Assembly: GCF_037038585.1 (NCBI RefSeq)
Contig: NC_092521.1
Span: 52,460,398 to 52,524,397 of the forward strand
From: Patagioenas fasciata
Lineage: Eukaryota; Chordata; Aves; Columbiformes; Columbidae
DNA length: 64,000 nucleotides
Direction: 5' to 3'
The translations under genes and the position numbers were made by a program. Below, piece after piece: positions 33,094 through 45,000 of this stretch. Below the pieces are notes generated by a model. The model had not been told where the DNA came from and ran no database searches. It was given only the letters and a program-made list of their open reading frames with translations. Every line of letters starts with the position of its first letter. The first letter of the stretch is position 1.

Positions 33094-36000
33094 GTGAGTA
33101 CCGCCCGCCCCGGAGGGGGCTGCGGGAGCCGTTGCCGGCGGCGGGGCGAGCCGGGGCGGGCTGAGGCGGGCGGGCTTGCGGGCTGGGGCAGCCGGGGTCG
33201 CCGGGGCGGGCGGGCTGGGGTGGCGTGCGGGCCCCCTCCTGCTTGCCCGTCCCTGACGGCCCTTGCCTTTTCACCCCCAGGAACTGGTGCGCCTACATAG
33301 TGAACAAGAACGTGAGCTGCTCGGTGCTGGACGGGACGGAGAGCTACGTCCAGGCCCAGTACAAATGCGCTTGGAACCAATTCCCCTGCCAGCCCACCCC
33401 GGTGTAAGTAGCCGAGGGAGCGACCTCGGGAGGGAAAGCGCTCGGCCACCCGCTGCCGAGCGCCAGCGCAGAAGCGGTCGCTGCCGCTTCCCTCGGGCTG
33501 TTCCCGGTTCCCCAAAGAGCGTATGGCCAAGGCAGGAGGGCGCGTACCGCCCTCTGGTCCTCAGCGCGCCCCGAACAAAGCGCTGACTCTGGTTGCAAAC
33601 ATCAGTCTGCCGAAGCTAATTAGAGCCAGATTGAGCGCCTCGTTGGTCCGAGCAGCCAGTCCGCTGCGCGCAGCCCAGGGGGCGCTGGGCTGGCACCCCT
33701 GGTCTGGCCGGGCTGCCGCGGGGGGAGCACCCAGGCTGAGCATGGGCGGCGGGAACGCCAGCACCTGCTGGGAACACACCTGCGCACCCCGCCCCGGGTT
33801 TGCCGGGGTACCGCGGTGCTCAGAGCCGGTTTTGTGGTTGCTCCGTGTTGCTGGGTCGGTGCGTAGCGGCGGCGGAGAGCCAGGAACGGGAGGCAGCGCG
33901 TTTACAGCCTGCATGAGTATCCCTGTCAGCTGTCCAGTGAGGAGAGCAGCCAACAAAGAGGTTTCTGTAGGGGTAGTACAAAGTTACTTGTTTGATTTTA
34001 AGTTTCCTGTTCTGGAGTGTGGCCATGTGGTAGCCGGTAGAGTGACCACCTACAACAGGGTGTACGGGAGTGAGGCAGTGTGGGCCTGCAGGTAGAGCAG
34101 GAGTCACAAAACAGCTGTGTCTCACTTATCTCCTGGCTGGTCCCAGCCAAATCCCCTTTCCTCAGTTTCCCCACTTTAAAAGCAGTAATATTTGCATACT
34201 TCTGTTTGAAAGCTGTAGTTGATAAGCGCTCTGTGAGATCATTTTACCTTGCCCAGAAGTCAGTGGAAAGGCACTCATAGATTTTCATGGGGTTAGGCTC
34301 AGAGTTGGAGTGAGGATTCTCTTACAACAAAGAATTACTAGTTTTTATTTTGACATGAAGTAGTGAGGATAAGACTGGTGCTGCAAGGTCCCGAAACAGA
34401 CTGCAGACATCAATGGCGCTGCTGCCCTGGAGTCTGTGACAATAGGTATTGGGCGTATGGCATTCAAATGCACTGTTTTCTGTTTGTTTGGGTTGTTATT
34501 TTTTGTTTAAAAAATAGCTTTTCTCTATTGGAGTATATAAACACTAGAGTTTGAGGGAAATAACAAAGGCAGCAGACAGCTGAGTAGCACTGTCTTGTGT
34601 AATTTCCCTTGTTTCCCTTTGGAGTGTTGAACTGGTAATTCTGGACTTCTAACTGATCTTATGTACTGTGTAATGGGGTTTGCCCTCTGTCATGTGGAGT
34701 CTCGATAGTGGAGCCCTGGAGGAGTGAGGAGTGGTTGAAACTGAGCTCTTTGAACACATAAATCACTAAACATTAAGATAAGGAATGTCAGAGGCGGTAA
34801 ATTAAGATTTTCTTGGACTATGTGCTAGTAGATAATGAAGAAAGTGCAAAGGCGTTGCTTCCAGCTCAGAAAATTCCTGAACTGAGAACTGCTTGAGTGG
34901 GTGAGATCTTTGGCAAGAGTCAGAAGGGGAAGCCCAGCTTGAGCAGGGGCTGGACTGGGTGACCTCCAGAAGTCCCATCTCTTCCAGATGACTCTGTGAT
35001 TCTTTGAAGTGGCATTGTCTGTCCTTGTGCTTCTCCTAAACATCTGGAGTTGGCTGATGTCAGGGAGAGAATATGGGGCTAAACAGACATTTGGTCTCGC
35101 TTGCTGTGGCCCATCTCATGGGGTTTTTTTGTTCTTTTGAGAATGGAATTAGATACTTATTGTAAGTCTTTGTTTCCTTAATTTGACTTTCTTTGGTGAA
35201 CATCCCTGTTATTTTCTTCATAACTGCAAAGTAATTCCTTATTCTTAACATACAACATTTTAACTACTTATCACAGCACCAGCTGATTAACACTGAAAGC
35301 AGCTGGAATATCAAAACCTTGAAATCTTATTATGTCCAAAACTCTCTGTTCATAGACTCTCTTATTTTTCTGTCTGTTGCTGATGCATGCATTCTCTTAG
35401 TGGCAGAGTAAGAAAGGAACTAATCCAAAGCATTTGAAATACATGGTTTAAATCCTGCAAACTCCTGTGACCAGGAGTAACTTAATTCCTCTGAAAAATA
35501 TTCAGTAGAAGTAACGGTCTTAATAACAAAACATGTTTATGTATGTTTGTTAGCTAATGTTGACAAAAATAGGACAGGAAGGAGATATAAAGGCAACAAA
35601 GAAATGACTGTGAGGACTTTACTGAAATTGTCTTTTTTCCTTTATACTCTTACATAGAGAAGTTAAAAATGAACTAAATAGGAGATATTCATCAGAATAA
35701 ACTACAGTCCCTGTGTCGTCTCCTTCCGATACCCAAGGTTCATCTGAGAGCTCATTCTGCTGCAAACAGTGGGGACAGTGAGATCCAAATCAAACAAAGT
35801 GTTTGTTAACTGTATCGTAGATGTATGGGTTTTATTAGTACTTAAGTACTATTAGGGCTTTTTTTTTTTGATCAGTCACTGGATTTACTATGGATTTAAA
35901 TTAGTTTAAGACAAGGTTTAAAGAGTCCTTCTAGTGTTTAGGTGCAGTCTAGGTTATGCATAACATTTACTTAAATTAAAAAGCTCACTGCATTTTTTGT

Positions 36001-39000
36001 GGGAGTGTTTCACTGCCTTAAACATCCAATGTATTCCTGAATTCTATGTGTTCACATACAAGAGAGTGTGTATTTCAGATGTGGAATATAGTCAGCACTG
36101 ATTGATTTATTTTTTTAAATTTTTTTTAGAAATAGAAAGCTCTGTTGATTAAGCCTAAAAATCATATGCGTACATGAACCCTTTTTATCTACCCTTTAGG
36201 CCCATTAAAATATCATTTGTCTGGAAAAATATACACTGTTGGAATGACTGCACTTCTGGGAGCGTTAACTGTAATTTGAGTTTGGCTACAGGGTTTATTT
36301 CCTGAAATGTTAAGTTGAAATTGAGGAAATTATTACACTTCATTGTTTAAGTGTTTTATAGGTGTTTAGGCTTGATAGTGCGTTTCCTCAGTGAAAAATT
36401 AGTGAATGCTTTGGCTGATTAAGGTGCCAAGGATGAATGTGAGTTGAACTGTGGCTGTTCAAGAGATAGGAAGAGAGGGAGTAGAAAGAAAAAGCAGAGA
36501 GGCCCTTTGAAGTATATTCCCTTTGTAGTATGGGGGGATCCTGATTTATTTTTCTTGAAACTGTGGCTAGCAAAGGAGGGAGTAACTTTGTTATTAGTGG
36601 GCCATTGGACTGAAAGATACTTATACAAAATATTAGTGTTTTTACCCACTAAAAAAGAGCTTGTATGTTTTGAAATTTAATATAGCTTCATAAATAACTG
36701 ACCCCTTCCCTACTTGTTTTGTTGTGAATTTCCTTTCCTAGCTTTCTTATGAATGGGTTAGTAACTTTATTAGTTACAAATTTCTAATAATTCTAATTGT
36801 GTTGTCTGATTCTAAAAGAAAAATATGTTGCCCTTCTGGCTATATCCTACACACTCTTTAGGGTTGTGGCTTCTCTGGGGCATCCTCTGGTCAGTGTATC
36901 TGCTTCAAGGTAGGATGTTGTTATATCAGTTGTTTGTTTTGCCTCTTGTGCTGTAGAGTGTGTTGGGACACTGGACCGTACTGTAGGTGCTCCAATTATG
37001 GCCCATTTGGGGGCAAACCTGCTTTCATTTAAAATTTTGGAGTGAACTGAAGTGACTGAAGCAGAGGGATGTTTTCTGGCTTTCCATCTTTGCTATGGAA
37101 CTGGCAAATGGGACTTCCCCATGCGAGGTAGTAAATCAAACAGGAAAAAATTTAGACTGGCAGGAACCTCTGGAGGTCACGTAATCCTCCCATAGCCCCC
37201 AGCCAACAGCAAAGCGAGCTTCAAAGTTAGATCAGGTTGCTCAGGATCTTGAAGAAAGGTTGTTTTATCAGTTCTCCCCATTAATTCTGCCCATGTGAGT
37301 CAAGATGTTTGTGTGCTTAAGTGTATAACGAGTCAGGTCACCTGTCCTTAGCTTGTGGGGAGCTGAATTCATGATTTAGTGTGAGCTTCTCAACTTAACA
37401 CTAATGATAAACATGTAATAAGCAAACTCATTATTTCACCAGGTTGCATGTGCTTAGAAAATAGTCAAGGAAATGATGAATGAATCAATAGCTAAATTAG
37501 CAAGCGTTTCCAAATCTCTCATTGAGCAATGTTTTCCAACTTCTTGACATTTAGTACTTTCAAATGACCATAAATAACCCCACTGCCAAACTAGTCAAGG
37601 TTTTAATTGTTGCCAAGAGGAAGATTTAAGGCATAAGATTCAAGTAACTGTAGAGACTGTTACTTCTAATTTTCTGCAATCATAAATATCAGGATAGATG
37701 ACTATACTGTGTAACACACAGGTTTTAATTAGCAGTATTAAATGTTTATTAATAAAATAGTATTGAGTAAAAGTGAGGATTTTGTTACTGAAAAACAGAG
37801 TATCAGTTTTCCAGTTGAAGCTAAATGGCTTCATCTTTTTTTGGTTTTTATTTTGATTTTCTGGCAACTCCAGAGTGACCTGAGTGGAACACATCAGCCC
37901 CAGACTAAGAGCATGTAGGAAATCCACATCTAGGATATCCACATGTGGTTTTCCACCCTTCAACAGTCCCAGTGTATTTTTCTCTGAGACTAAGCATACA
38001 GACCAGTGTCAGAGTGCTCAGCACCAGGCAGGATCAAACCTAAGCTACACAAGTCAGCACAGATCAGAGCCTGTTTGTCACTGGAGTCTAGCAATGCATA
38101 TGTCATGAGAAAAACTTTCAGGATGCACAAAAACTTGAAGGGAAAGTGAGGGTTGTTTAATGTTTCCCCTCCATATATCTAGAAAGATCTTTAGGATTTT
38201 TTTTTCCTGCTTAGTGTATTTTGTGTGAAGCAGAGTTTCTTTGTACAGGCTCCAGCTAGCTGACTACATAGGGAGGTTAGCCTAAGGGGTTCTGCATTGA
38301 AAACAGTAAGGAAACTTAACTTCAGAACGTGCTTCAGTTTCCTGGAGTGCTTGTTTGAAAATCTTTGAGCGCCTGCTGGGTGTGGTAAACTTTCCTGGCT
38401 GTCTCCTCGAGCCTGAAATTGTGCATCTATCTCTGTCTCCATGCACTGAACGCAACAGAGTCTTTGTCCTCTGGGAGCTGGACACAGAATTTTCATTTCA
38501 CACATCATTCGAGTTTGTTGCAATAATTCAAAAAACTGCTCCTCAGTTCCTGTTAATGTAAATAAATGGAGTTTTTATGCTTTTATTGTTTGAGAAATGT
38601 GTGACCCCTGGAGGTCTGGGGTCTCTTCTGTTGAGCATGAAAGTGTTGCCAAAACAGCAAATTACTAATCTTAGAGAGCTGCTGACCTGGTTTATTCTGT
38701 CTTCAGTTACCCAAATAACCAAGGAGCATTCTGCACCATTAGAAAGTGGGCAATGCCAGTTTACACATTGTAGATTATTACTCCCATCTGAGTTCTATTT
38801 TGCATTCACATCTCATCTTTTCTCTCTCTTCTGGTTCACTTTTGACCTGGTGTCTTGAAAAGTATCAACTCTCAGAGCAATGCAGCGTTTTATTCATAAA
38901 GTTAAGGTCCTAGTCAAGACCACACATTAGCTTTTGCATTCATCAAAATATGGGTTATCTTATGCTGTGCATGTTTTCACATATTCTGCCAGCAGTAGCT

Positions 39001-42000
39001 CTTTCTTGGCGTGATCCTAGCAATAAGCTTCTTTCATGGGCAGAGAAGCAGAAGAGATACCACTGGAGCTCAGTTTCTCAGGAGCAGTGCTCTGCATCCT
39101 CACTGGCGTAAGATGAGAAACTCGGTCCCCGCTGCTGGGAGAGGTCGGTGAGGGTGTTGTTAAAACATCACCTGTTGTGGAGTCACTTCCTGCTCCATCA
39201 CTTTTAGACTAAATCACAGTGCTGCTCTACAAAGTTCTTCTGAAAGGGTGTATTAAGAAGAGTGTGGCCAGCAGGTAGAGGGAGGTTCGCCTCCCTCTCT
39301 ACTCTGCCCTGGTGAGGCCTCATCTGGAGAACTGTGTCCAGTTCTGGGCTCCCCAGTTTAAGAAGGACAAGGAATTACTGGAGGGAGTCCATCAGTGGGA
39401 TATGAAGATGGTTAGAGGTCTGTAGCATCTTTCTTATGAGGAGAGACTGAGAGAGCTGGGTCTGTTCAACATGGAGAAGAGAAGGCTGAGAGGGGATCTC
39501 ATCAATGTTTATAAATATCTCAAGGGTGGGTGTCAAGAGGATGGGACCAGACTCCTTTCAGTGGTGCCCAACAGTAGGATGAGGGGCAACAGGCACAGGC
39601 TGAAGCACAGGAGGTTACATCTGAATACAAGGAGAAACTTCTTTACTTTGAGGGTGCCAGAGCACTGGAACAGGCTGCCCAGAGAGGTTGTGGAGTCTCT
39701 TTCTCTTGAGACATTCAAGACCCACCAGGACACATTCCTGTGTGATCTGCTCTGGGTGATCCTGCTTTAGCAGGTGGGCTGGACAAGATGATCCCCAGAG
39801 GTCCCTTCCAACCCCAACCAGTCTGTGAAATCCATTTGAAAGCATTGTATTTTCACGGTTCTCCTATTGCATTTTATTTAGTGGGTTTTTAGTGGTTTGC
39901 TGTTGGTCTGTCGTGTGGTTGACTGGCATAGGTTTATCTTGCAGCAAAATGGAGGGAAGAAACCATGTAAGGTAACTCAAGTTTGTAAATCCCAAAAAAA
40001 AGCTCTGCTTTGAGCCTTGTCACAGACTGTCTGTGACTCTAAGTTAGGTAAATGCATCCTGTGTCTTGGTTTCTCTACTCATTAGAAGAGACTGCCTACT
40101 TGCCTTTCAGGAGGGGTAATTAATGAACATTTAAGAGTATGAAAGTTTCAAAGCTGAAACTTATTTTTTGGGCATTCCCTACTGGACTTCAATGGTCAGC
40201 TTTGTAAGAATAGAATCCTTGGTGGCTGAGGGGGCAAGAGAGAGTGATGGGGTGGGGAGAGGTATTTAGAGATGTGTATATTCATGCACACATACAAACA
40301 CATATCACTGGAAAAACAAAATGCTAGTATGAGACATAGGGGCATGTTTCAGAGTATGCGCTTCCTTTGTTGTTTCTTCCCAAGAAGAAATATTTCTCTC
40401 CCAAAAGAGAAAATTGTAATTTGAATCTTGTATTTTGGATAGAAGAATTCTAACTGGGGTGAGTGACATCAAAATTCACTATATAAGTGATGAACAATGG
40501 CACTTCTAGAGATTTTGAATGGAACTATACATGATACCCTGTGGTGTTGTCTGACAAGAGTTGAGCATTTTTGTCTTCGTCCAGTTCCTGCGATCTTCTG
40601 CTCCTCTTATTGAAAAAGAAACAAACTCTGCAGTAACATTCAGCCAGATTCTCTTGGATGTGTTGAGTTAATATTCAGCGTTAAAGAGAACCATGGGTGA
40701 GAGACCAGGCTGTAGTGAGCTGATTTGGGCACTGTGATTCTCTGTGCCTTCCCTGGCACAAATAGATGAGGGGACAGAGTTCTTTAGAGGCAGAGAAAAG
40801 CAACTTTTCTCCCTCCATCCTGACAGCCGATGCGCTGGAGATGGAGCAGGAGGGAGGAATGCAAGTTGCCTGTGCCAAGTCTCTGCCTCCTTGCAGTTCC
40901 TTGCAGACAAAAGGAATTCTCTGCTCCCATCATGCTGCTCAGGTGGTATGAAGGCATAGAATAAACACTCAGCACTGGAAAAAGTGCTTAGTCTCTAATA
41001 CTCATCTCTAATACTCAATACACAGTTTCAGTCCCTGTTAAAGCCCTCAGCCAGCAGTGTTTTTTTACCCAGGATTTAGCTCAGAATAGGTCTGCTGCAA
41101 ATGTTGGCCATGCTACATGTTAGTGCAGACTAGATTAAAAGCATCCTTATGTGCCTAGAGACACTGAGCCTCCTTGGTAGTGTGTGCTAGTGGAGGTCAT
41201 CATACAGGGATGCCTCAAAATTGTGCTTTTCACAGTGCAAACAATTTTGAAACACTCTCTGCTTGCTTTTGATAATGTATATTAGGGCCTGATGATTATA
41301 TAAAGACCTGACCATGGTCTTTCTGGAATTTCAGTTGAGATGTGTGTGGCTGGGGCAGGCATTGGGCTAGTGGTTAGTCACTGGCATTTTTTTTAAAGAA
41401 AAAGTAGTTCCCCAGACCCCAACACGTGCAAACACATGTACTGACTTTTTTAATGTAAATTTGGAAAGCAAAAAAACCAGCTAAAGGAAGAGTAGCAGTG
41501 GAAAGATGAGACTTAAGTCCATCCATGAGAAGCAGCTTAATGTCTCTAATGCCAGATGAAAATCAAAAACAATTTTAGGGTTCAGTAGGATTCTTTTAAA
41601 ATAGATTTTTGCTGCAACATACAATTGAGATTTATTACCGACTCCATGGTTTGCTTTCAATTAACATCTAGGATTCTGTAGGCTAATCTACTGTCAAAAC
41701 ATCTTTTTGCTGCTTGCCATAGATGCCTTAGGATAAATTCTTAGTAAGACGTATTTTTGTCAAATTAAGCTCATCCGTGGGCTGGAACACAAGCTAGCTG
41801 CCAATGCTGCCATGCAGTAGCAAGTTTATAAAAGAAAAAAATCCAGAGCTGGGATTTGACTGGCCTTGACTTCAGCATTCTGCTGTACAGGGGGGTAAAC
41901 ATGAGCAGGGGAGCTTAAACACCCACAGGAGAGGTGGCTCAAGTGCAAGTCAACAGTGTCCAACATGCTCTTTGGGTAATCGGATGGAAGTAACGACTTT

Positions 42001-45000
42001 AGGACGAGGTGCAGCCCCATTTTGACTCTGCTGGTTGTATTGGCTCTTCTTCTGTTGACCGTAAGGGAAATACAGACAATTAGCATCTGTCCATACTTAC
42101 AGAGTAGGCACCTGAAATTCAGGCATGTTGAAAATCACTGATACAGACAATTGCTAAAAGTCTCTGTGGTTTTAGTGGAACTGAGATTTCTGCCACCATT
42201 TGTAGGGGTTGCAATTAGGTCTCCACTTGTGGGAAACAGAAAACTTGGGATCAACTGGTTCTAGTGTAGTGATGATGTGGTATAAAAGGCCAATTGAGGT
42301 ATATTTTCAGCAGAAGCCTTTGCAGCCTATAAAATTAAAAAAACCCCACACTTGGTCAAAATATAATTGCATTTAATTATGTAAGCTAGGTAGTATCTTA
42401 TGGGGGTGGGGAGGATGTGGGGGTGTGGTCTGTGTGCTACTTCAGCACTCCCATTACTATATATTGGCAATTTGGATGATTTGGACGTGCAAGAACAGGA
42501 GTATACAATTTACAAAGAATGGACCTACATTCAATAAAAGCATTAAGTAGTGCAGATTTGTCGTCTTCTATGCAATAAGACCACGATTTGCATGCTGCTG
42601 AAGTTGTGGGACCTGTTCCAATAACTACAGAATTTTGGACCAACCTTGAAGTTTTGTGCTCAGAATAAACATTTTATACGCTGCTCATGTTGAAACATAT
42701 GCTGATTCTGCAGTCCCTTCCTCACAGTGAGGATGTGGTGGCACTTATCTCCGTGCATTTCCCTAAAGGTTGAATGTTAATATCCAGTTACAGAACCAAG
42801 CCATATGTTTTCCCACCAATTTTGTCCGAATGTTTCTGATTTGTATTATCGCCATTAGGTGACATTCCAAATATCAGTGCTAACTGCTTCCTTCTGTGGT
42901 TTAGCACCATGAGAAAAGTATAGGTCATTCCCCAGTCAAAATGTCTAGCATTTGCAGCAAACATGTATTTTTAATTAAGCGTTTTCCTAAGAAAAATGCT
43001 TTTCTCTCAAAGAGGAAGAATATTTGAATACTGTTGCCATACTGTACAACTTCATTTCAACTGTGAAATACTTAGATATTAAAAGTGGATATTTACATTA
43101 GCATTCTGAATGTTTTCTCATTTGTTCAGCATGTTGAATTCACAGTGAAGGTAGTAGGCGTTGGTAGTTACAGGCTTGTTGTGGAAAGACTCCTAAAAAA
43201 CAGCTGTTCTTATTTTCTCTGTTGCGAGGCAAGATTAGAGACTGTTGAAGTGACCCCTTTATTCATGCTTTCTAAAAGAATGATTTAATTCGTAGTATTT
43301 AGCTCGATTCAGCAGAAGGATATGACCATCATCTTGGCTGGAAGTCCATGAGGGGATGGGGTGATTAGGCACAATAAATGCTGGTGTATTGCATGTAACT
43401 TTTAAGCACACAGTAAATTTGGTTTTGCTGTCTTTGTGACACTTGTGAAAATAATTGTGGTTATTAATGCTTACTTGCATAACAGACATCCAAATCAAGT
43501 GGAGGAAGATTTAATGTTTTAATATTTTTTAGTTATATTCCAGCACATACAGGCATTAAAGAGGAGCCTCAATTCTTTATGAGACATATAAAACTTTTGT
43601 GAATTCTTTTGAATGAATTGCATTACTGGGTAACTGTCTGAAGATTCACACCTACAAGAGAGAAGATGTGAAACTTGGGCATGTTGAGTTCTAACCATGT
43701 AACTCTACCCAGCTGCACAGAGAAGCAACCTTTCCTCTATCCTGCTACACTGAGTGCATTTTGTGTGTTCTGTATGTTTGTGTTTGTATGTTCTACGCTT
43801 GCTGTGACTGTGAATGAGCAACTGGAACCAGACTACCGCTTTAAAAAAACGGGTTTATGATTGAGAATCTCCCTTGGGCTGGATGGATGCCAGTGACTGT
43901 CATTTATCGCATCTGGACGGTGCCTGCACAGTGACACCATTCCTTTCATGGGCAACTTCCACACCTGTGTATGAAGCAGAGCGTTGGTAGAGAACCTGTA
44001 GCAATGAAGCTGTGATTTTTGAGAAACTTTTATGGGACTGGATTCAAATTAGCGAGGTGTGTGGGTATTTCCCAGCCTTACATGACTAGTCTTGCTGAAG
44101 GAAATGGGAGCAGCTCTGTCATTCCTTCAGCTGGACTGTCAGCATAGAGGAGCAATAGTTCCTGTTAAATATTAAAATTATAATAATTAAAATATTATAA
44201 TAACAAACTATAATAAATTATAATAATTATATTAGTATAAATCCAAGTTTAATTTTGGAGCCAATGATGAGTATGTCTGTTTTGTTACCATAGTTCAAGA
44301 TGTAAAATATGAAAGCTGTCCTACATCCAGATTTTGAAGCATTGTGATTCTAACTCGTTTTTACTCTAGGAGAATTGTGGTCTAGGATTCAGGTTAGTTT
44401 ATATTTAATGTGCCATGGCTGAAATCAAAACAGATCCAATTCATATATTTGATTGAGCTCTCAGACACACAAGATTTTGTAAGGAATAGACTGCTACAAC
44501 ATTTTAAAAGCTGTAGGTACACAGTGTTTATATTTTATAATTTAGAATGGGAAGAATCTTCGGCATTTAAGATAATTTTTGTATTAAATCATATTAAAAC
44601 ATTTTATGCCTATTAGGATCATGAAACTATGAAATAAAAAGAAACAAAAATTTTGAACTTGCTTATTTTATCTTTTTAAGATGGAGTTTCGCAAAGTTTT
44701 ATGATTTGTCCCTATGAAAAATACTACACTTGGTTTCTTTCAATTTGTTTATAATCTTCTTTTGTATTTGGCTGTGTCTTGTGATTTATTTTTGTCCAAA
44801 TGTTGAAGTCACCTGAAGGTGTCAGCATTGATGGACATGACTACAGACAAAGTATGTGAAGAGAAACTTGTCAAAAGTGTGATAGGAATGACAGAAATGG
44901 TACAAGGAAAATCCTCGTTCTGTAATTTGAGCAAAGAAGTACAGAATTTGCACGCAGTGTTTGCAAAAGTTGTTCTTATCCTTTTATAAAATTTGTTTCA

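Larger units (their letters stand above)
32430..33920 (+). promoter_or_regulatory. EMILIN2: CpG island and TATA-less promoter of EMILIN2
   Basis: The base composition changes abruptly to very GC- and CpG-rich from about 32,430 to 33,920, covering the region upstream of exon 1, exons 1 and 2, intron 1 and the start of intron 2. Several GC-box-like G-runs lie upstream of the ATG (for example 32,731-32,740 and 32,893-32,903). No TATA box is seen. Island limits are estimated by eye, and the transcription start is not defined. Confidence 0.8.

Noticed and set aside
32348-33097. 249-codon frame ending in the EMILIN2 signal peptide
   Set aside because: The part before 32,969 is low-complexity Arg/Gly/Pro translation of a CpG island. 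Only the final 42 codons are EMILIN2; the upstream frame is open because GC-rich DNA lacks stops.
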